Shown here piece by piece: positions 21,147 to 31,630 of a stretch of 64,000 nt of DNA. The stretch is from Collybiopsis luxurians FD-317 M1 (taxonomy: Eukaryota; Basidiomycota; Agaricomycetes; Agaricales; Omphalotaceae). Location of the stretch: assembly GCA_000827265.1 (NCBI GenBank), contig KN834758.1, positions 682,001 to 746,000 of the forward strand, read 5' to 3'. The notes under the pieces are model-generated. The model ran no database searches. It worked only from the letters and a program-made list of their open reading frames with translations, and was not told where the DNA came from. Every line of letters starts with the position of its first letter. Position 1 is the first letter of the stretch. A program made the translations under genes and the position numbers.

Positions 21147-23123
21147 TCATGAATTTTGGCTATATTTGTAGCTAAATGGATTACGAGACTGTGGTTTGTT
21201 GGCGTGGAATCCATGCTTTCGAAAATAATCCGCCGCCTCGCTCGAAAAGAGTTTATCGCGTAGCACCCGTAAACGATCTCCATATTTCAATGGTATTTCA
21301 AAATGTTCCTCGAGCTGCATCCACACCTGACGCATGAGTTCGACGTCGTGGTCACTGGTTCGATCAAATGCAACCATTATCCAATACACCATTCTTCGCG
21401 AAGGTGGAATGGGTTCCGGAAGGGCAATGTAAGTATCAAAGATGGCCTGGAGATTGCTAATGGTCCATTTCCGATCTTGGAGGCGAGAAGTGAAATCGTT
21501 TCGGAGATAGACACCATGGCGAAAGAAACCAAGGAAAAGAGAGCGGAAGCTGGTGTGAATCGCAGCGTAGGTCGTGTACTGAATTTTCCCCTCCTCATCT
21601 CGCATCAGTGGTGCACCTTGCTCCATGTTCAAAGAGGAAAGCATATCCATCAACACATTGTACGTCCTTGTTAGGTTACCATGCCAGGCCATTATTTGGA
21701 TCACGGTCGAGAATGTGATCAAGTTGGGCATCATGTATGGGGAAATGTCAATAAACTCGTCATCCAAGGCCTCGATTATGGGTTTGATGGTTTCCGCTGG
21801 CTCAGGATGAGTGTTGTGTCGTAAAGTTCTGTAAATTCTGTCCACCCATTCAAGTTTTCCGTGGCGTCCAAATGCCCATATGCAAGCATTAATACCGTCC
21901 ACACCGAGTTCTAGTTTTTGCTGTCGCATTTTGAGCAAGGTCGTTCGTACGCCATTCAATTGACGCGTATGTGAGAAATATACAAGAAGGGAAAGATGGG
22001 TTATACGGTCGGGAGAGTGTCCCGAAGCCTGAAGCATTGCCGTCGCTCTTGCAATCGCTCGGCCGTACAAAGTTTTTGCAGCGATGCTAATCAAGGAGTT
22101 GTAAGTATAGATGTCAGGCTGGACGGATTGAGGTAGTTGGTCAAGTGGAGGGTAATCTGACGGCGAAAAAGAAAGGCCAGGATTAGTTCCCGAAACCATA
22201 TCGTCAAACACATCCAACGCCAGCTGAAAATCGTGAGATTTAGATCCTCGCCATCCCGAGCCAGCGTTGGCAATTAATGAGTTCCACTCAAATAGATGGA
22301 CTGTGCCACCGTGTTTGCGGATGGTATATAGGATAGATAACAGGCGGAGGAATTGGGTGCGTGTTTTGGGCCTGTTTCTCGAGAGAAGGCGGCATAGACG
22401 ATGAAGATGTTGGAATGGAATAGGTGGATCGCCTCGACGGCGTTCTTTTGGAGGCGGGAGAGAGAGGATCGTGGAGTAAGCAGTCCATGCATCTTCTACA
22501 TGATCGGTGTTGGAAATTACGTGGCAGAGATGATAATATAGGTCTTGGTCGGACATGTTGTTGTGAGGTGTACTTGTGGTGACGGTGAAAAAATGAGCAT
22601 TGTCTTTGGGTTCGTCTTCTGCAACTTCGACATCCATGTCTGGATACAGCATCGGAGCAGAGAGCGCGTCCGGCTTTTTGTAAGACGAGCCGTACTTGAG
22701 CTTGCCTCCGTATAGTGGCCTCAACGGGGTAGAGTAAGGAGACTTCCCTGTGGCATAGGGCGGTTTTTGACGGACGGAGAGGTCCGAGCCTCCTGCAGCT
22801 TCCCGTCGTTCCCTTTCCAAGCTCAGCATATGTTGGACGAAAACATTGGCTGGAGTTTCTGGAATAGACTGCTCCATGTTCTCGTTCCTTACATCTTTTC
22901 CGGAAGCTTCTATGTTCTGAGAGTTCTGCTGCTCTGTCTGAACATTGCTGGACACATGAACATTGCCGACATCTCCGTATTCGATTTGGCCTGGTTTTGA
23001 GCACTCCGCATGGGTAGCTCGAGTCTGTTGGTGAAAAAGAGGGAGAAGAGTCTGGTATTTCCATGGGCATGGCTCCAGAATTGTACGAATGAGAATGGAG
23101 CCCAGCGAAGACGCTCTGAGCAT
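21147..23123 (-). CDS. mitochondrial pentatricopeptide-repeat (PPR) protein
   Basis: One uninterrupted exon; 658 residues. The N-terminus (MLRASSLGSILIRTILEP) is rich in Arg/Ser/Leu without acids, as in mitochondrial targeting peptides. PPR-like units are visible in the second half: VQPDIYTYNSLISIAAKTL, ATAMLQASGHSPDRITHLSL, LELGVDGINACIWAFGRHG, MPNLITFSTVIQIMAWHG. Fungal PPR proteins bind mitochondrial transcripts to direct processing or translation; the target is not predictable. The true ATG is at 23123; the codon three bases earlier in frame is TTG. Another ATG at 23145 lies upstream in a different frame. Lack of introns is unusual in this window. Confidence 0.85.
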   Translation of the reverse strand: MLRASSLGSILIRTILEPCPWKYQTLLPLFHQQTRATHAECSKPGQIEYGDVGNVHVSSNVQTEQQNSQNIEASGKDVRNENMEQSIPETPANVFVQHMLSLERERREAAGGSDLSVRQKPPYATGKSPYSTPLRPLYGGKLKYGSSYKKPDALSAPMLYPDMDVEVAEDEPKDNAHFFTVTTSTPHNNMSDQDLYYHLCHVISNTDHVEDAWTAYSTILSLPPPKERRRGDPPIPFQHLHRLCRLLSRNRPKTRTQFLRLLSILYTIRKHGGTVHLFEWNSLIANAGSGWRGSKSHDFQLALDVFDDMVSGTNPGLSFSPSDYPPLDQLPQSVQPDIYTYNSLISIAAKTLYGRAIARATAMLQASGHSPDRITHLSLLVYFSHTRQLNGVRTTLLKMRQQKLELGVDGINACIWAFGRHGKLEWVDRIYRTLRHNTHPEPAETIKPIIEALDDEFIDISPYMMPNLITFSTVIQIMAWHGNLTRTYNVLMDMLSSLNMEQGAPLMRDEEGKIQYTTYAAIHTSFRSLFLGFFRHGVYLRNDFTSRLQDRKWTISNLQAIFDTYIALPEPIPPSRRMVYWIMVAFDRTSDHDVELMRQVWMQLEEHFEIPLKYGDRLRVLRDKLFSSEAADYFRKHGFHANKPQSRNPFSYKYSQNS

Positions 23124-23496
23124 CAATCCAGGGAAGTGCAGTCATCCTGCGGAAGGTTTAGAGGTCTCGAATTAGAAAGAAAAGGAGAAGAGACTGACCG
23201 CGACTTGCACCTTTACCCAGTAGTTGCCGTTCTTTGAGCGCGACTCGTTACTCTTTTGTCGCGCTCTGATTGGTTCAAAGCCAACTTACAAAAAGATCTC
23301 ACGGTCAGAGAACTGATAAGCGCTGGTGCTGAGTAAGTCCTGACGCCAACTTCCTGACCTGACCGACTTCATTTTGCTCACTCAGATGCAACAAATCCCC
23401 GTAAAATGTATGTAACGCATAGGCATATAGACGTAGAGTGAATACAAGCATGAAAGCCTATGAAATAATAGTAGCAACCGACAACGACAGAACCGC
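23124..23496. other. PPR promoter and uL3 3' region
   Basis: This 373-bp gap separates the PPR start codon from the uL3 stop codon (both minus strand). It contains the promoter of the PPR gene and the 3' end of the uL3 gene. An ATG at 23145, outside the PPR frame, may act as an upstream start. Nothing else is recognised. Confidence 0.45.
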
Positions 23497-25017
23497 TCAT
23501 GCACGGGCCTTGAGCGTTCCAAGGAACGCGGCCTTTTCCTGGAAGGTTTGGAAGGAACCATGCTAGAAAAAATAGGTTAGTATTTTCCAATTCATACGCG
23601 CAAAGAAAGTAACTCACGCCGAACTTCGAAGAGGTGTCGATGAATTTGAGTTGAACCTTTTCGAGATCCCGACGAGAAGTGTGTACCATGAGCGATTTCC
23701 TGATCGTGATCACACGTTTCTTGGTACCAGGAATGGAACCCTTGAGCATAAGGAAATCATTCTTGACAATACCATAATGAGGGAAACCACCCATGGGTGT
23801 GATCTGTTTTTTGGTGACGTCGGACTCAGTCGTAGCGTTACCTTCGTCCTCGCCTGAACCAATACGGTAAATTTTCTTGTTGATCTCAGTACGGTGGTGG
23901 TAACCGTCTGTGGAAGACACTCAGTGCCACATAGGGAAAAAGAGTTCACAATACGTACTTTGACCAGCACGAGCTACCGAGAACATGACCTTTGAAGGAT
24001 GCCATGCACCGATACATGCGACCTTTCTCAGACCCTTGTGCGTCTTTCTTGGCAGCTTCTTGGTACCCCAACGGTGAGTAACACCCTCGAAACCGTGACC
24101 CTTGGTGACGGCAATCACATCCACACACTCGTCCTGCTCAAATACCGAGGAAACCTCGATAGGCTTCTCGAACAGGCCGTGAGCAAACTCGACCTTGTCC
24201 GCGACCGATCCACCGTTAACTTGGATTTCCATCAAGTGTGCCTTCTTTTGCGAAAGGCCAGTCTTGCGAATTTGAGTGTGGGCAAGGACACGGACAACAG
24301 TGCAGTATTTGCGGATACGCTCGAGTTCACGAGCAACAGATTTGCCACCATCCTCGGCGTGTTTCTTAGCGTAACGGGTGAAGGCCTTCTTCTTTGAGCG
24401 GTACCAGTTCTTGTAGAACCGACGCTTGACTTCGTCTGAAAGATGGGAAGCCCAGACAGTGGTGAGAGTACGGAGACCACGAGGAGTCTCAACGTAGCCA
24501 ACAACACCGACAACAACCATCGGTGGGGTCTCGATGATTGAAACGGCCTCCACAACTTCACGCTTGTGCATCTCTGAAAAAAAGTGTTTATTTCCAGATA
24601 GCTCGTATAATGTGTAAAATCAAGTACGCACTAGATCCAGGACGATCAAGATCACGGACAACATGGGTCATTCCAGCCTTGTAGCCCATAATAGCAGTCA
24701 AGTGAACTGGCTTCTTGGGGTCGTCCTAACACAGACTCTTCAACTCTTGCGTTCTACGAATTTCACAGCAGTCACTCGTACCTTGGGGAAGGACTTGACC
24801 TTTCCACGGTGGCGAGCTGCACGCTTGCGCGGCAAGAATCCTAACGAACCGTGGCGGGGGGCCTCATACTGACACAAAAATTTGCATTAAGTACACAAAT
24901 TTTTAACAGACCAAGGAAATCGACTATAAATACCTTACGGTGACTAAGTTGAAGAGAGAGCGAAATTCCTAATCAGCATTATAAGACCAACGATGAACAT
25001 AGAGCTACTCACGACAT
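23497..25017 (-). CDS. RPL3: 60S ribosomal protein L3 (uL3)
   Basis: Seven exons (minus): 25017-25013 (5 nt), 24943-24934 (10 nt), 24868-24782, 24725-24632, 24573-23959, 23907-23618, 23562-23497; 388 residues, the family size. uL3 sits near the peptidyl-transferase centre. The first two mini-exons join as ATG TC|T CAC CGT AAG, giving MSHRK before [17 protein letters not shown], exactly the conserved uL3 start. The central basic thumb is intact: [20 protein letters not shown] and [21 protein letters not shown], which includes the histidine-methylated region of yeast. It ends with [13 protein letters not shown] search for open frames alone finds only from [10 protein letters not shown], missing the first 67 residues. 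Confidence 0.97.
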
Positions 25018-25444
25018 CTTGAATTTTGAGGAGCTTGAAGATGGGTACAACGAACGCGATGAGGACAATCCAAAAAATTGCCGGCGGCTTGCTGACAAAT
25101 ACTAGCTAGTTTCATCCCACGGTAACGCGGTCACGCGGCTGCCGAAGAAACCTTCTTAAAGCGTTCTTCGACTTCGAGACTATAAATTTTACACACAATG
25201 CGCTTTTGTGACTTCAAGTACGTAGGTCTTTGACTAACGGTCATTCGATAAAAAGCCAAAATTAGCATAATATTGTAGGTAGATGTAAGGTACACCCTCA
25301 TTAGAGGCGACCTCGTTGAGTGCTGGTGCAGTGTGATCTCAATATATGCGCAAGGATGCCCTCTAGACTAGAACAGGGGCTTACTTTGAAAACGAGATAA
25401 TACATTCTTTTCATTTCCACCGACCGTCATTGCGTTTGATGAAG

Positions 25445-25612
25445 TTCATACTTACCTCCCAAAAAGTCAGCAAACATCGAGGCAAAATTGGGAGGAGAAC
25501 CACATTGAGCATCGATGAAAAGCAATTCGGATTCGAAGCGATAATAATGCAAAAGGGTAGTATACAGAAAATATGGACGAATTACTACTACGACGGAGGT
25601 CGAAAGAAATAG
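25445..25612. repeat. direct repeat, copy 1
   Basis: About 165 bp resembling 26422-26592 in the same orientation. Shared landmarks: CAAAAAG-CAGCAAA, GGGA-GA/AGGGAACC, GCA-CGATG-AAA, GATAATA-CAAAAGGGTA-TATACA, and ACGGAGGT near the end. Small indels separate the copies. It lies about 980 bp from copy 2. No ends typical of a transposon were recognised. Confidence 0.65.
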
Positions 25613-25739
25613 GCCTTGCGGGGCTAATCTATTCCTTACTTTAAGAGCGGAAAGTGTTATCGTAGTTTAAAGCAAAAGAGTAATTTGTCAGTCCATTGTT
25701 TTTGGGATCTACTAGGTTGTTTCTGGTCCTCCATATCCT

Positions 25740-26327
25740 CGAAATCTTGAGATAAAATCAATCTTGGTGGCGAAAACGACATTATGCTTGCGACGGATGG
25801 TGAGATTAATGGGCTCGATAATAAGGGGCCCAAGGGCATGAGACGTCACTAATTGAAGAGCGATAGTAGTGAAGAATTGGTGCAAACGGTTTCGTGCAGA
25901 GTCTGCCCGTGAAAAGAAGAAACTGGCGGCGAGATACTGTTGGCGAATTCTTCCGAGATGGTCTGAGCTACAGCAGATTTTCCAACCCTGCAGCGCCATA
26001 AAGCCAGTATATTGGAGTTGTCTTTGTACTGTCGTTGACCCAATTTCGCAGAATCTCAAGTACCTGGGTACGAGTGCCGAGATGACAATTCGGAGGAAGG
26101 GAAAAGCTGCTCGGCGTCATGAGCAGCACTCGCGACAGCATTCTGATAGAGAATTTTAAGGCCCTTTCCAGCTGCGAAGGACGGCGCTCAGTCCAGGTGC
26201 ACTGAGCGGGATAGGCACGAAAATCCTGATCTTCACCGCGTCTTAGATCAAAATTATAATTAAGGTCCTCGGCAATGAACGACCCGTCACTGATAGCAAA
26301 ATGTTGCGCGTTCTGGGAGAAGGACAT
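25740..26327 (-). pseudogene. NACHT-ATPase gene remnant (NLR-like)
   Basis: The minus strand encodes the start of an Agaricomycete NACHT protein: QNAQHFAISDGSFI, then HLGTRTQVLEILRNWVNDS and PIYWLYGAAG, the approach to Walker A. At Walker A (about 25975) the frame breaks: GAAG continues in the next frame as VGKSAVAQTISEEFAN. A second break follows about 60 bp on, where LAASFFFSRADSARNRLHQFF and TTIALQLVTSHALGPLI appear in a third frame. After that the similarity fades by about 25740. Two frame breaks and the missing remainder (NACHT proteins are usually >600 residues) indicate a pseudogene. Intact relatives are thought to act in fungal self/non-self recognition. Confidence 0.8.
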
Positions 26328-26421
26328 GCATTAAAAAAGCGCAAAGTCAAGGCATTGAATGCCTTCGGAAGCGCTCAACACAGCTGGAAGGAAACTAGGC
26401 CGCAATGGCCGAGCCTAAAAC

Positions 26422-26592
26422 GCACTCGTACGTTTCAAAAAGGCAGCAAAAGCAGGAGCAAGGCTGTGAAGGGAACCGCAGGAAAAGCACGAGCACCGAT
26501 GGAAAAAGATTAATTGTCAAAGGATTGATAATACAAAAGGGTATACAACAAGTATGGAGGGTAAATATTACAACGGAGGTTGTTAAAGATAC
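26422..26592. repeat. direct repeat, copy 2
   Basis: The partner of 25445-25612. It lies just beyond the stop codon of the 26687-28225 gene, in what should be its 3' UTR, so the repeat may be a duplicate of that 3' flank with the NACHT remnant in between. Confidence 0.65.
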
Positions 26593-26686
26593 ATTAAGAG
26601 TGAAAAACAATCGACAACAAATGATACAGTGGAGAGTGTCAACACAAGATACAGCGTAAAAAGACATAAATGTGACATTCGAACGC

Positions 26687-28225
26687 TCAAGCAAATCCAC
26701 CGAAGATTGCTTTCGCTTTTCCTTTTAAACCAAGTTTTGATGATTTCATCGCTAGATTCTCCTTTGTGGGTGAAGTGACGAATTCCGTACAAGCAGCAGG
26801 TGCAGACACATCCCCAACACGAGGTGCTGCAGGGGAGGGCGCAAAGGAATCATCAAAAGCATTCGTTACAGTAGGCACAGCTGGTGACGAGTGCAGCTTG
26901 AGAGGAGCAGGACGACGACGGTTTCGCTTGTTGCGAGCAGCCATACCAGAGGCTGCTGCCAAACTCGAGTTGAGTTCGGTCGCTGGGAGACGAAGTAAGT
27001 GCATTGCCCGAGCACAGTTATCGATGGGAGCGGGGGTAACAATGTGATTGAGAGACAGTGACAGGGATGATGAGAGGGACGACGACAAGGACGATGTAAC
27101 AGAGCCGCGACGTTCTTCGTCTTCACTAATGCCCATGGGACGATAACCTTTCGGGCTCGGTGAACCAAAAATGACCCATGTCCTACTGGGACTGCCGGGA
27201 GTTGCGGGAGGGAGAAGAGCCTCGTACTCGATGGCTTCTTCTGCGTCCCACCACATGTTTCCCGACTGATCACGGTAGACTGTTCCGACAGGAGCAGTGC
27301 CTTTGGGTTTCCCGGCAGGAGTGGCATCTCGAGCCTGCTTTTCCATGACCCTCTTAGCGTGCGTTTCTAGTGATCCACCGCCCATAAATTGCATGAGAAG
27401 TAATTCATTGGCAAGTGTGGGGGGAAGAGGTGGCGCCGCTGCTGCTGATGTCTTTTTAGCATTCTTGAAAGTGGTGGTCGAGGGAGGAGGAGTTCGGATG
27501 GGATTCGATTTGGCTTTGGAAGCCATGGCAATCCGAGTAGTAGGAGAAGAGGGAGATATAGATCCTGCACGGGATCGCGAGCGGGCAAGGCGAGCTTGGG
27601 ATGACGAAGCAGCAGCCGTGGAAGTGGGGCTAGCAGGAGCAGCAGCGGTAGATTTACCGCGTTTTCGGTGGTTCTTGAGCATCCCAAGTGAGCGGAATTT
27701 CCTAAGACCCTTTGCAGGAGCTGCTGTGGGAGCTTGAGGAATAGGTGGTACAGGAATTTTACTCGTGTCCACGGGAAGCATGAATGGAGAAGGCGTAGAA
27801 GGCGTGTGAGGTAGATGTACGAATACAGACGTGTATCCAAGGTTGCTCAAGTCAAAATCAAAGCCTCTAGAAGGACTAAGAGGTCCCGGTGTAGGAATAG
27901 ATCTATGCGCAGGAGTAGAGGGTGTTTCTACAAGGTAGAGAATCGAGCTAGAGCCGGACCGAGCACGAGTATGACTGATGCTTGGACGACGGCGGGGAAT
28001 TCCTCGAGCCGCTGAAAGCGAGGGACGTCTAGATAGAGAAGGTCGGCGCGCTACAAATCCGGGGGAACCGGCAGGAGAATAAAGGGGAGGTGAGTTGGGG
28101 GCAGGAGAACCAGGTTGCACGGCAAGTGCCCAGGTGGTAATTGCGTTGATAGTTGACGATCTACGGTGAATGATCGCAGGGGGAGAAGGAAGAGGAACAG
28201 TTGGGCATGGCTTTGGGGCGTTCAT
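26687..28225 (-). CDS. disordered Ser/Pro/Ala-rich protein of unknown function
   Basis: One open exon of 512 residues. I do not recognise a domain. The sequence is low-complexity: many SPS/PSLSRRPSLS motifs, a basic block (GLRKFRSLGMLKNHRKRGK at about 173-192), a run of alternating Ser/Leu (about 375-395), and short ordered-looking islands: LANELLLMQFMGGGSLETHAKRV in two parts (about 275-297) and MWWDAEEAIEYEALLPP (about 325-341). It ends in KLGLKGKAKAIFGGFA. The ordered islands and intact length argue for a real, possibly lineage-specific regulator with many phospho-sites rather than a chance frame. Confidence is in the gene, not the function. Confidence 0.7.
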   Translation of the reverse strand: MNAPKPCPTVPLPSPPAIIHRRSSTINAITTWALAVQPGSPAPNSPPLYSPAGSPGFVARRPSLSRRPSLSAARGIPRRRPSISHTRARSGSSSILYLVETPSTPAHRSIPTPGPLSPSRGFDFDLSNLGYTSVFVHLPHTPSTPSPFMLPVDTSKIPVPPIPQAPTAAPAKGLRKFRSLGMLKNHRKRGKSTAAAPASPTSTAAASSSQARLARSRSRAGSISPSSPTTRIAMASKAKSNPIRTPPPSTTTFKNAKKTSAAAAPPLPPTLANELLLMQFMGGGSLETHAKRVMEKQARDATPAGKPKGTAPVGTVYRDQSGNMWWDAEEAIEYEALLPPATPGSPSRTWVIFGSPSPKGYRPMGISEDEERRGSVTSSLSSSLSSSLSLSLNHIVTPAPIDNCARAMHLLRLPATELNSSLAAASGMAARNKRNRRRPAPLKLHSSPAVPTVTNAFDDSFAPSPAAPRVGDVSAPAACTEFVTSPTKENLAMKSSKLGLKGKAKAIFGGFA

Positions 28226-28577
28226 CGTAAATTATAAATACAAAAGTAACTGAAATCATTTCGTTAGTGAGCGAAGAGAGCAATGAGCATAGGATACAAA
28301 CAAGGCAAAGGTCAAGATCGTGAAGAGGACAGAAAGAGAACGAGTAGCTCAGCACACTCAGTTTGTAATGAAGATTGAAGTGGCCAGACTGGCTTCATTA
28401 TAACAGATTTCGGGACAAAAGACTTGGGGGCACAATAAGAAGATGCCTGGCCTGGGAATCAATAGGCGCTAATGTTTGGGCGCTCATTGTTCCTTGTTTG
28501 GTTCTGTGTGTACTCCCATGTTCAACTCAACTCAATCCCTCATTGTCCGCCCGTAATTCAATTCATACTGCTAGGCA
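28226..28577. promoter_or_regulatory. divergent promoter region
   Basis: A 352-bp gap between the start codons of two unrelated unknown-function genes. No clear TATA box or known site. Nothing coding seen. Confidence 0.45.
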
Positions 28578-31486
28578 ATGGCACAGAAACGGTCACTGCG
28601 CCCAAAAACGACCAAGTCTCCATCGTCAGCCTCATCAGGAACCGCTGTTGAATCTTCGATGTCCGCATATACTTTGGATATTCTACGAAAACGTGATATC
28701 TTTGCCCGACTTCCAGATTTTCTGTCCGAGGACGACGAAGATGACGGTCTAGCAGTCACGAAGAATAAGGGAAAGCAGAAAGAGGAAGTTGCTGGAGCAG
28801 ATCTCGGAGAACGAGTATTGCAGGCGTTTCATAATGCTCATGGAAATCCTGCTCACGGTCGCTGGGCTGAGGTCGTACAGCTGCTGAAACTCTCTTGCAC
28901 TCGAGACAGCGATTATCGTTTTCTCGCGCCGCAGACACAGCAGATAGAGTCGTCCAAACTCTTTGACTTGCAGCTGTGGGCTAAAGAAGTCTCAGATCTT
29001 CTCAGGCGCCAATGGGTGCCAAAATCTGGTCCAGAACATGAAGACAATTTATTGTATCAGGCTCAGAACAAATGGAAGCCGACAGAGGATTATCCAACTC
29101 GAGAAACTGCTGTAATAAAACAGATATTGGAGAAGAAGGAATGGGCGAAGGACATCCAAAATATTGTCCTCAATTGGCTGACGACTAGCACGCTGGATCC
29201 TTTGACCGAAATTCGGATCATATTGGAGAAGCAGAGGCTTGTCAATGCCCTGCCCCAGTTCCTTGAAACTCTGATCCCGATGGATGCCTCGGATTCTGCA
29301 AAGGTCAAAAACATTGAGAAGGAACAGTGGATTGTCGATATAACCCGCTACTTCCAACGCAACGGCGCTCGTATTCTCATTCGCAACTCTACTTCAAATC
29401 TCAGCTTCAACACGAGGGAGAAGAAGAAGCGTGCAATTCAGGAGAAAGTCCAGAGTTGGCAGCAGAATCTCCATACCGGTGCAGAGGACGACGAACAAAG
29501 AGCTTCTTCTGATGCTGGCTCTTCCAATTCGAAACAAACAGCGAAAGGGAAACCAGTGCAAAGTAAACCGATTGCAAAGCAAAGTTCTCTCGACTTTGTG
29601 GCTGTAAAGCCTTCTGCAGCGAGACTTGTAGCTTCTGGTAAAGCCAAAGGATCTCCAAGAAACTATACGCCGCCTGTAGCTAAGGAGGTCGACCATGATG
29701 TTTCTAGTAGTCCAACCCGTCACGAATTCGATGTGGAGCGTATACCTAGCCAGGTTCGTCTCAGCTAATCCTGCGCTGATTCTTATCTTTGACCTCAATT
29801 CAGTTATCGTTCCGTTCCTCGCAAATCAAACACTCTACGCCCAAAGATCATACTAAACCGCGCGCGCCTTCTCCAATTGAAGCCCCTGCACCTTCTTCAT
29901 CTCCTCTTTCTGGATCCCTTATACACTCTTCTCCGAGTCGCCGACCACGGACCATCTCTGCTACTAATAAACCTGTACCTTCTTTCAAACGACCACGTTC
30001 TCCGTCACCTCTCACGCATTCACGAGCTACAAAACAGCCACGGAGAGGGGATCAGGTCGTTTCACTCATCCACGATTCACCTATGGCTATTGGCAGCTCA
30101 CCTCCCTCGAAACATACTTGTGTGGTTCCAGCTGACGACTCGCCAATGGTTGAAAGCTCTACTCCTTCTCAAGGTCATGATAGAGCATCTACTACTCTCC
30201 CTCGTGTATCTTCTCCGAACAACCCTATCCCAGCGGCCTCATCCGCAGATAAGGCCAAGGCGCCAGATAAGAAGAAACTTCCAACGCTCACGGAGCTTCT
30301 TTCTGCTCGAAAAGCGCAAGCAGCTGCTGCGGGTTCACCTAACAAGAATAAAAACACGTTGGCTCTTGTTTCTTCTCCTTTAAATAGGAAAGCACGGCTA
30401 ACTGAACTCGCCAGTACTGTAGCCCCAGAACCGATTGCGATTGGGACGACAGCGGTAGAAACGAAAGATCCACCTGGCCGAACGAGCAAGGAGAGTGTAC
30501 AGGATAGTCCTGGCGATGATGCTGCAGTTCTGGCCCCGTCCGATCGTGGTGTTTCAAACAACGATGTGGATATAGGCCAGAGGAAAATTACTCAAGTACC
30601 TCCTGCTATCCTGGAGACGCAGGCCTCTTCGTCAGTGATGACTGCGACCTCTAGTGTGCAGCATCAGCCGGAGTACACTGCATCAGGTTACGCTATCGAC
30701 CTTCCGCTGTCTATTATTGATGGGTATGTTAGTCGGGGAGTGGGCGCTGAGGACAGAGAGCAGGTGGGACGGAAGGATAAAGATCCAGAAAGGGGAAAGA
30801 TTTCGGAGAAGAAGATGGGTCATTTCGGGATGGATGACGTCGACACTTCTCCCACCAAGGGTCGTCGTGGTATCGTTCGTCCTTTCGTGGATGCCTTTGA
30901 GGACGAAGAGGAAGATGATGGAACTGTTCTTCCTCGAATGGAATTCTCCGCTTTTAACGAGTCGCAGCTCCCAGATTTTACAAACAACTTCTCGGCTTTC
31001 GATCCACCTCAAGTTTCTACCCAACCTCGACACAGCGGTGGTGGCCAGAGTCGCGGAGGAGGTGGAGGTAATCGTGCGCGTTATGGATTTGGTGCGAGGC
31101 CTTGGGAAAGCGCAGGTGTTGATCTTGATGATGAGGAGGAGGACGAGGAGGATTTGGACAATGACGCAGGAACTTCCGATTATGGCTACAGCGCACCGCA
31201 AGCCATTTTCACCAAGGACGGTGTGATCAATGTTCGCAGTCTCGATGACGACCCGACTGGACAGAGCCCAGCATTTTTCAGTATACCCGGGTTGAATTCC
31301 CCAATAAAGAAGAATCGAGGGAGGAATCATGAAGCTCAGACGGCGTTTCCGTTCGGGTACAGCTCGCAGATGGATGTAGATGGTGACGTGGAACTCGTTC
31401 AGAGGGCTATGGACCGGGATGGGATCATGATGGATGAGGATGAGGAAGACGGAGATCATAGGATGTGGGGAGTGGGGTGGCCTTAA
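28578..31486 (+). CDS. large charged protein of unknown function
   Basis: Two exons: 28578-29753 and 29804-31486; 952 residues. I do not recognise the family. Residues 1-290 are ordered-looking and helical, with YTLDILRKRDIFARLPDFLSE near 33-53 and WAKEVSDLLRRQW, ending in a basic REKKKRAIQEKV stretch. Residues 300-600 are Ser/Pro-rich with several SPxK/SPTK-like sites, KKLPTLTELLSARKAQAAA near 555, and basic patches that may be nuclear signals (SFKRPRSPSPL). The C-terminal part has acidic clusters (EDEEEDDG, DLDDEEEDEEDLD) and a Gly-rich loop. The make-up suggests a nuclear scaffold or DNA-transaction factor, but that is inference only. It ends 144 bp from the CNS1 stop, convergent. Confidence 0.75.
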
Positions 31487-31630
31487 CTTTGGACTCGAAA
31501 TTTCTCTTATAACTTATTGTAAGCTCTTAAACGATCGTTTTGTATTTTTCAAGGACGTTTCGACGGTTTTCATGTAAATGACATTCAATGTTCGAGATTA
31601 AGAACGTCTAATCGCGCTTATCGAGCTCTG

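Larger units (their letters stand above)
25018..26686. other. low-gene island with direct repeats and NACHT remnant
   Basis: This 1.67-kb stretch holds the uL3 promoter (25018 to about 25150), then AT-rich sequence without genes. Two direct repeat copies (25445-25612 and 26422-26592) flank a broken NACHT gene (25740-26327), each listed separately. Confidence 0.6.
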
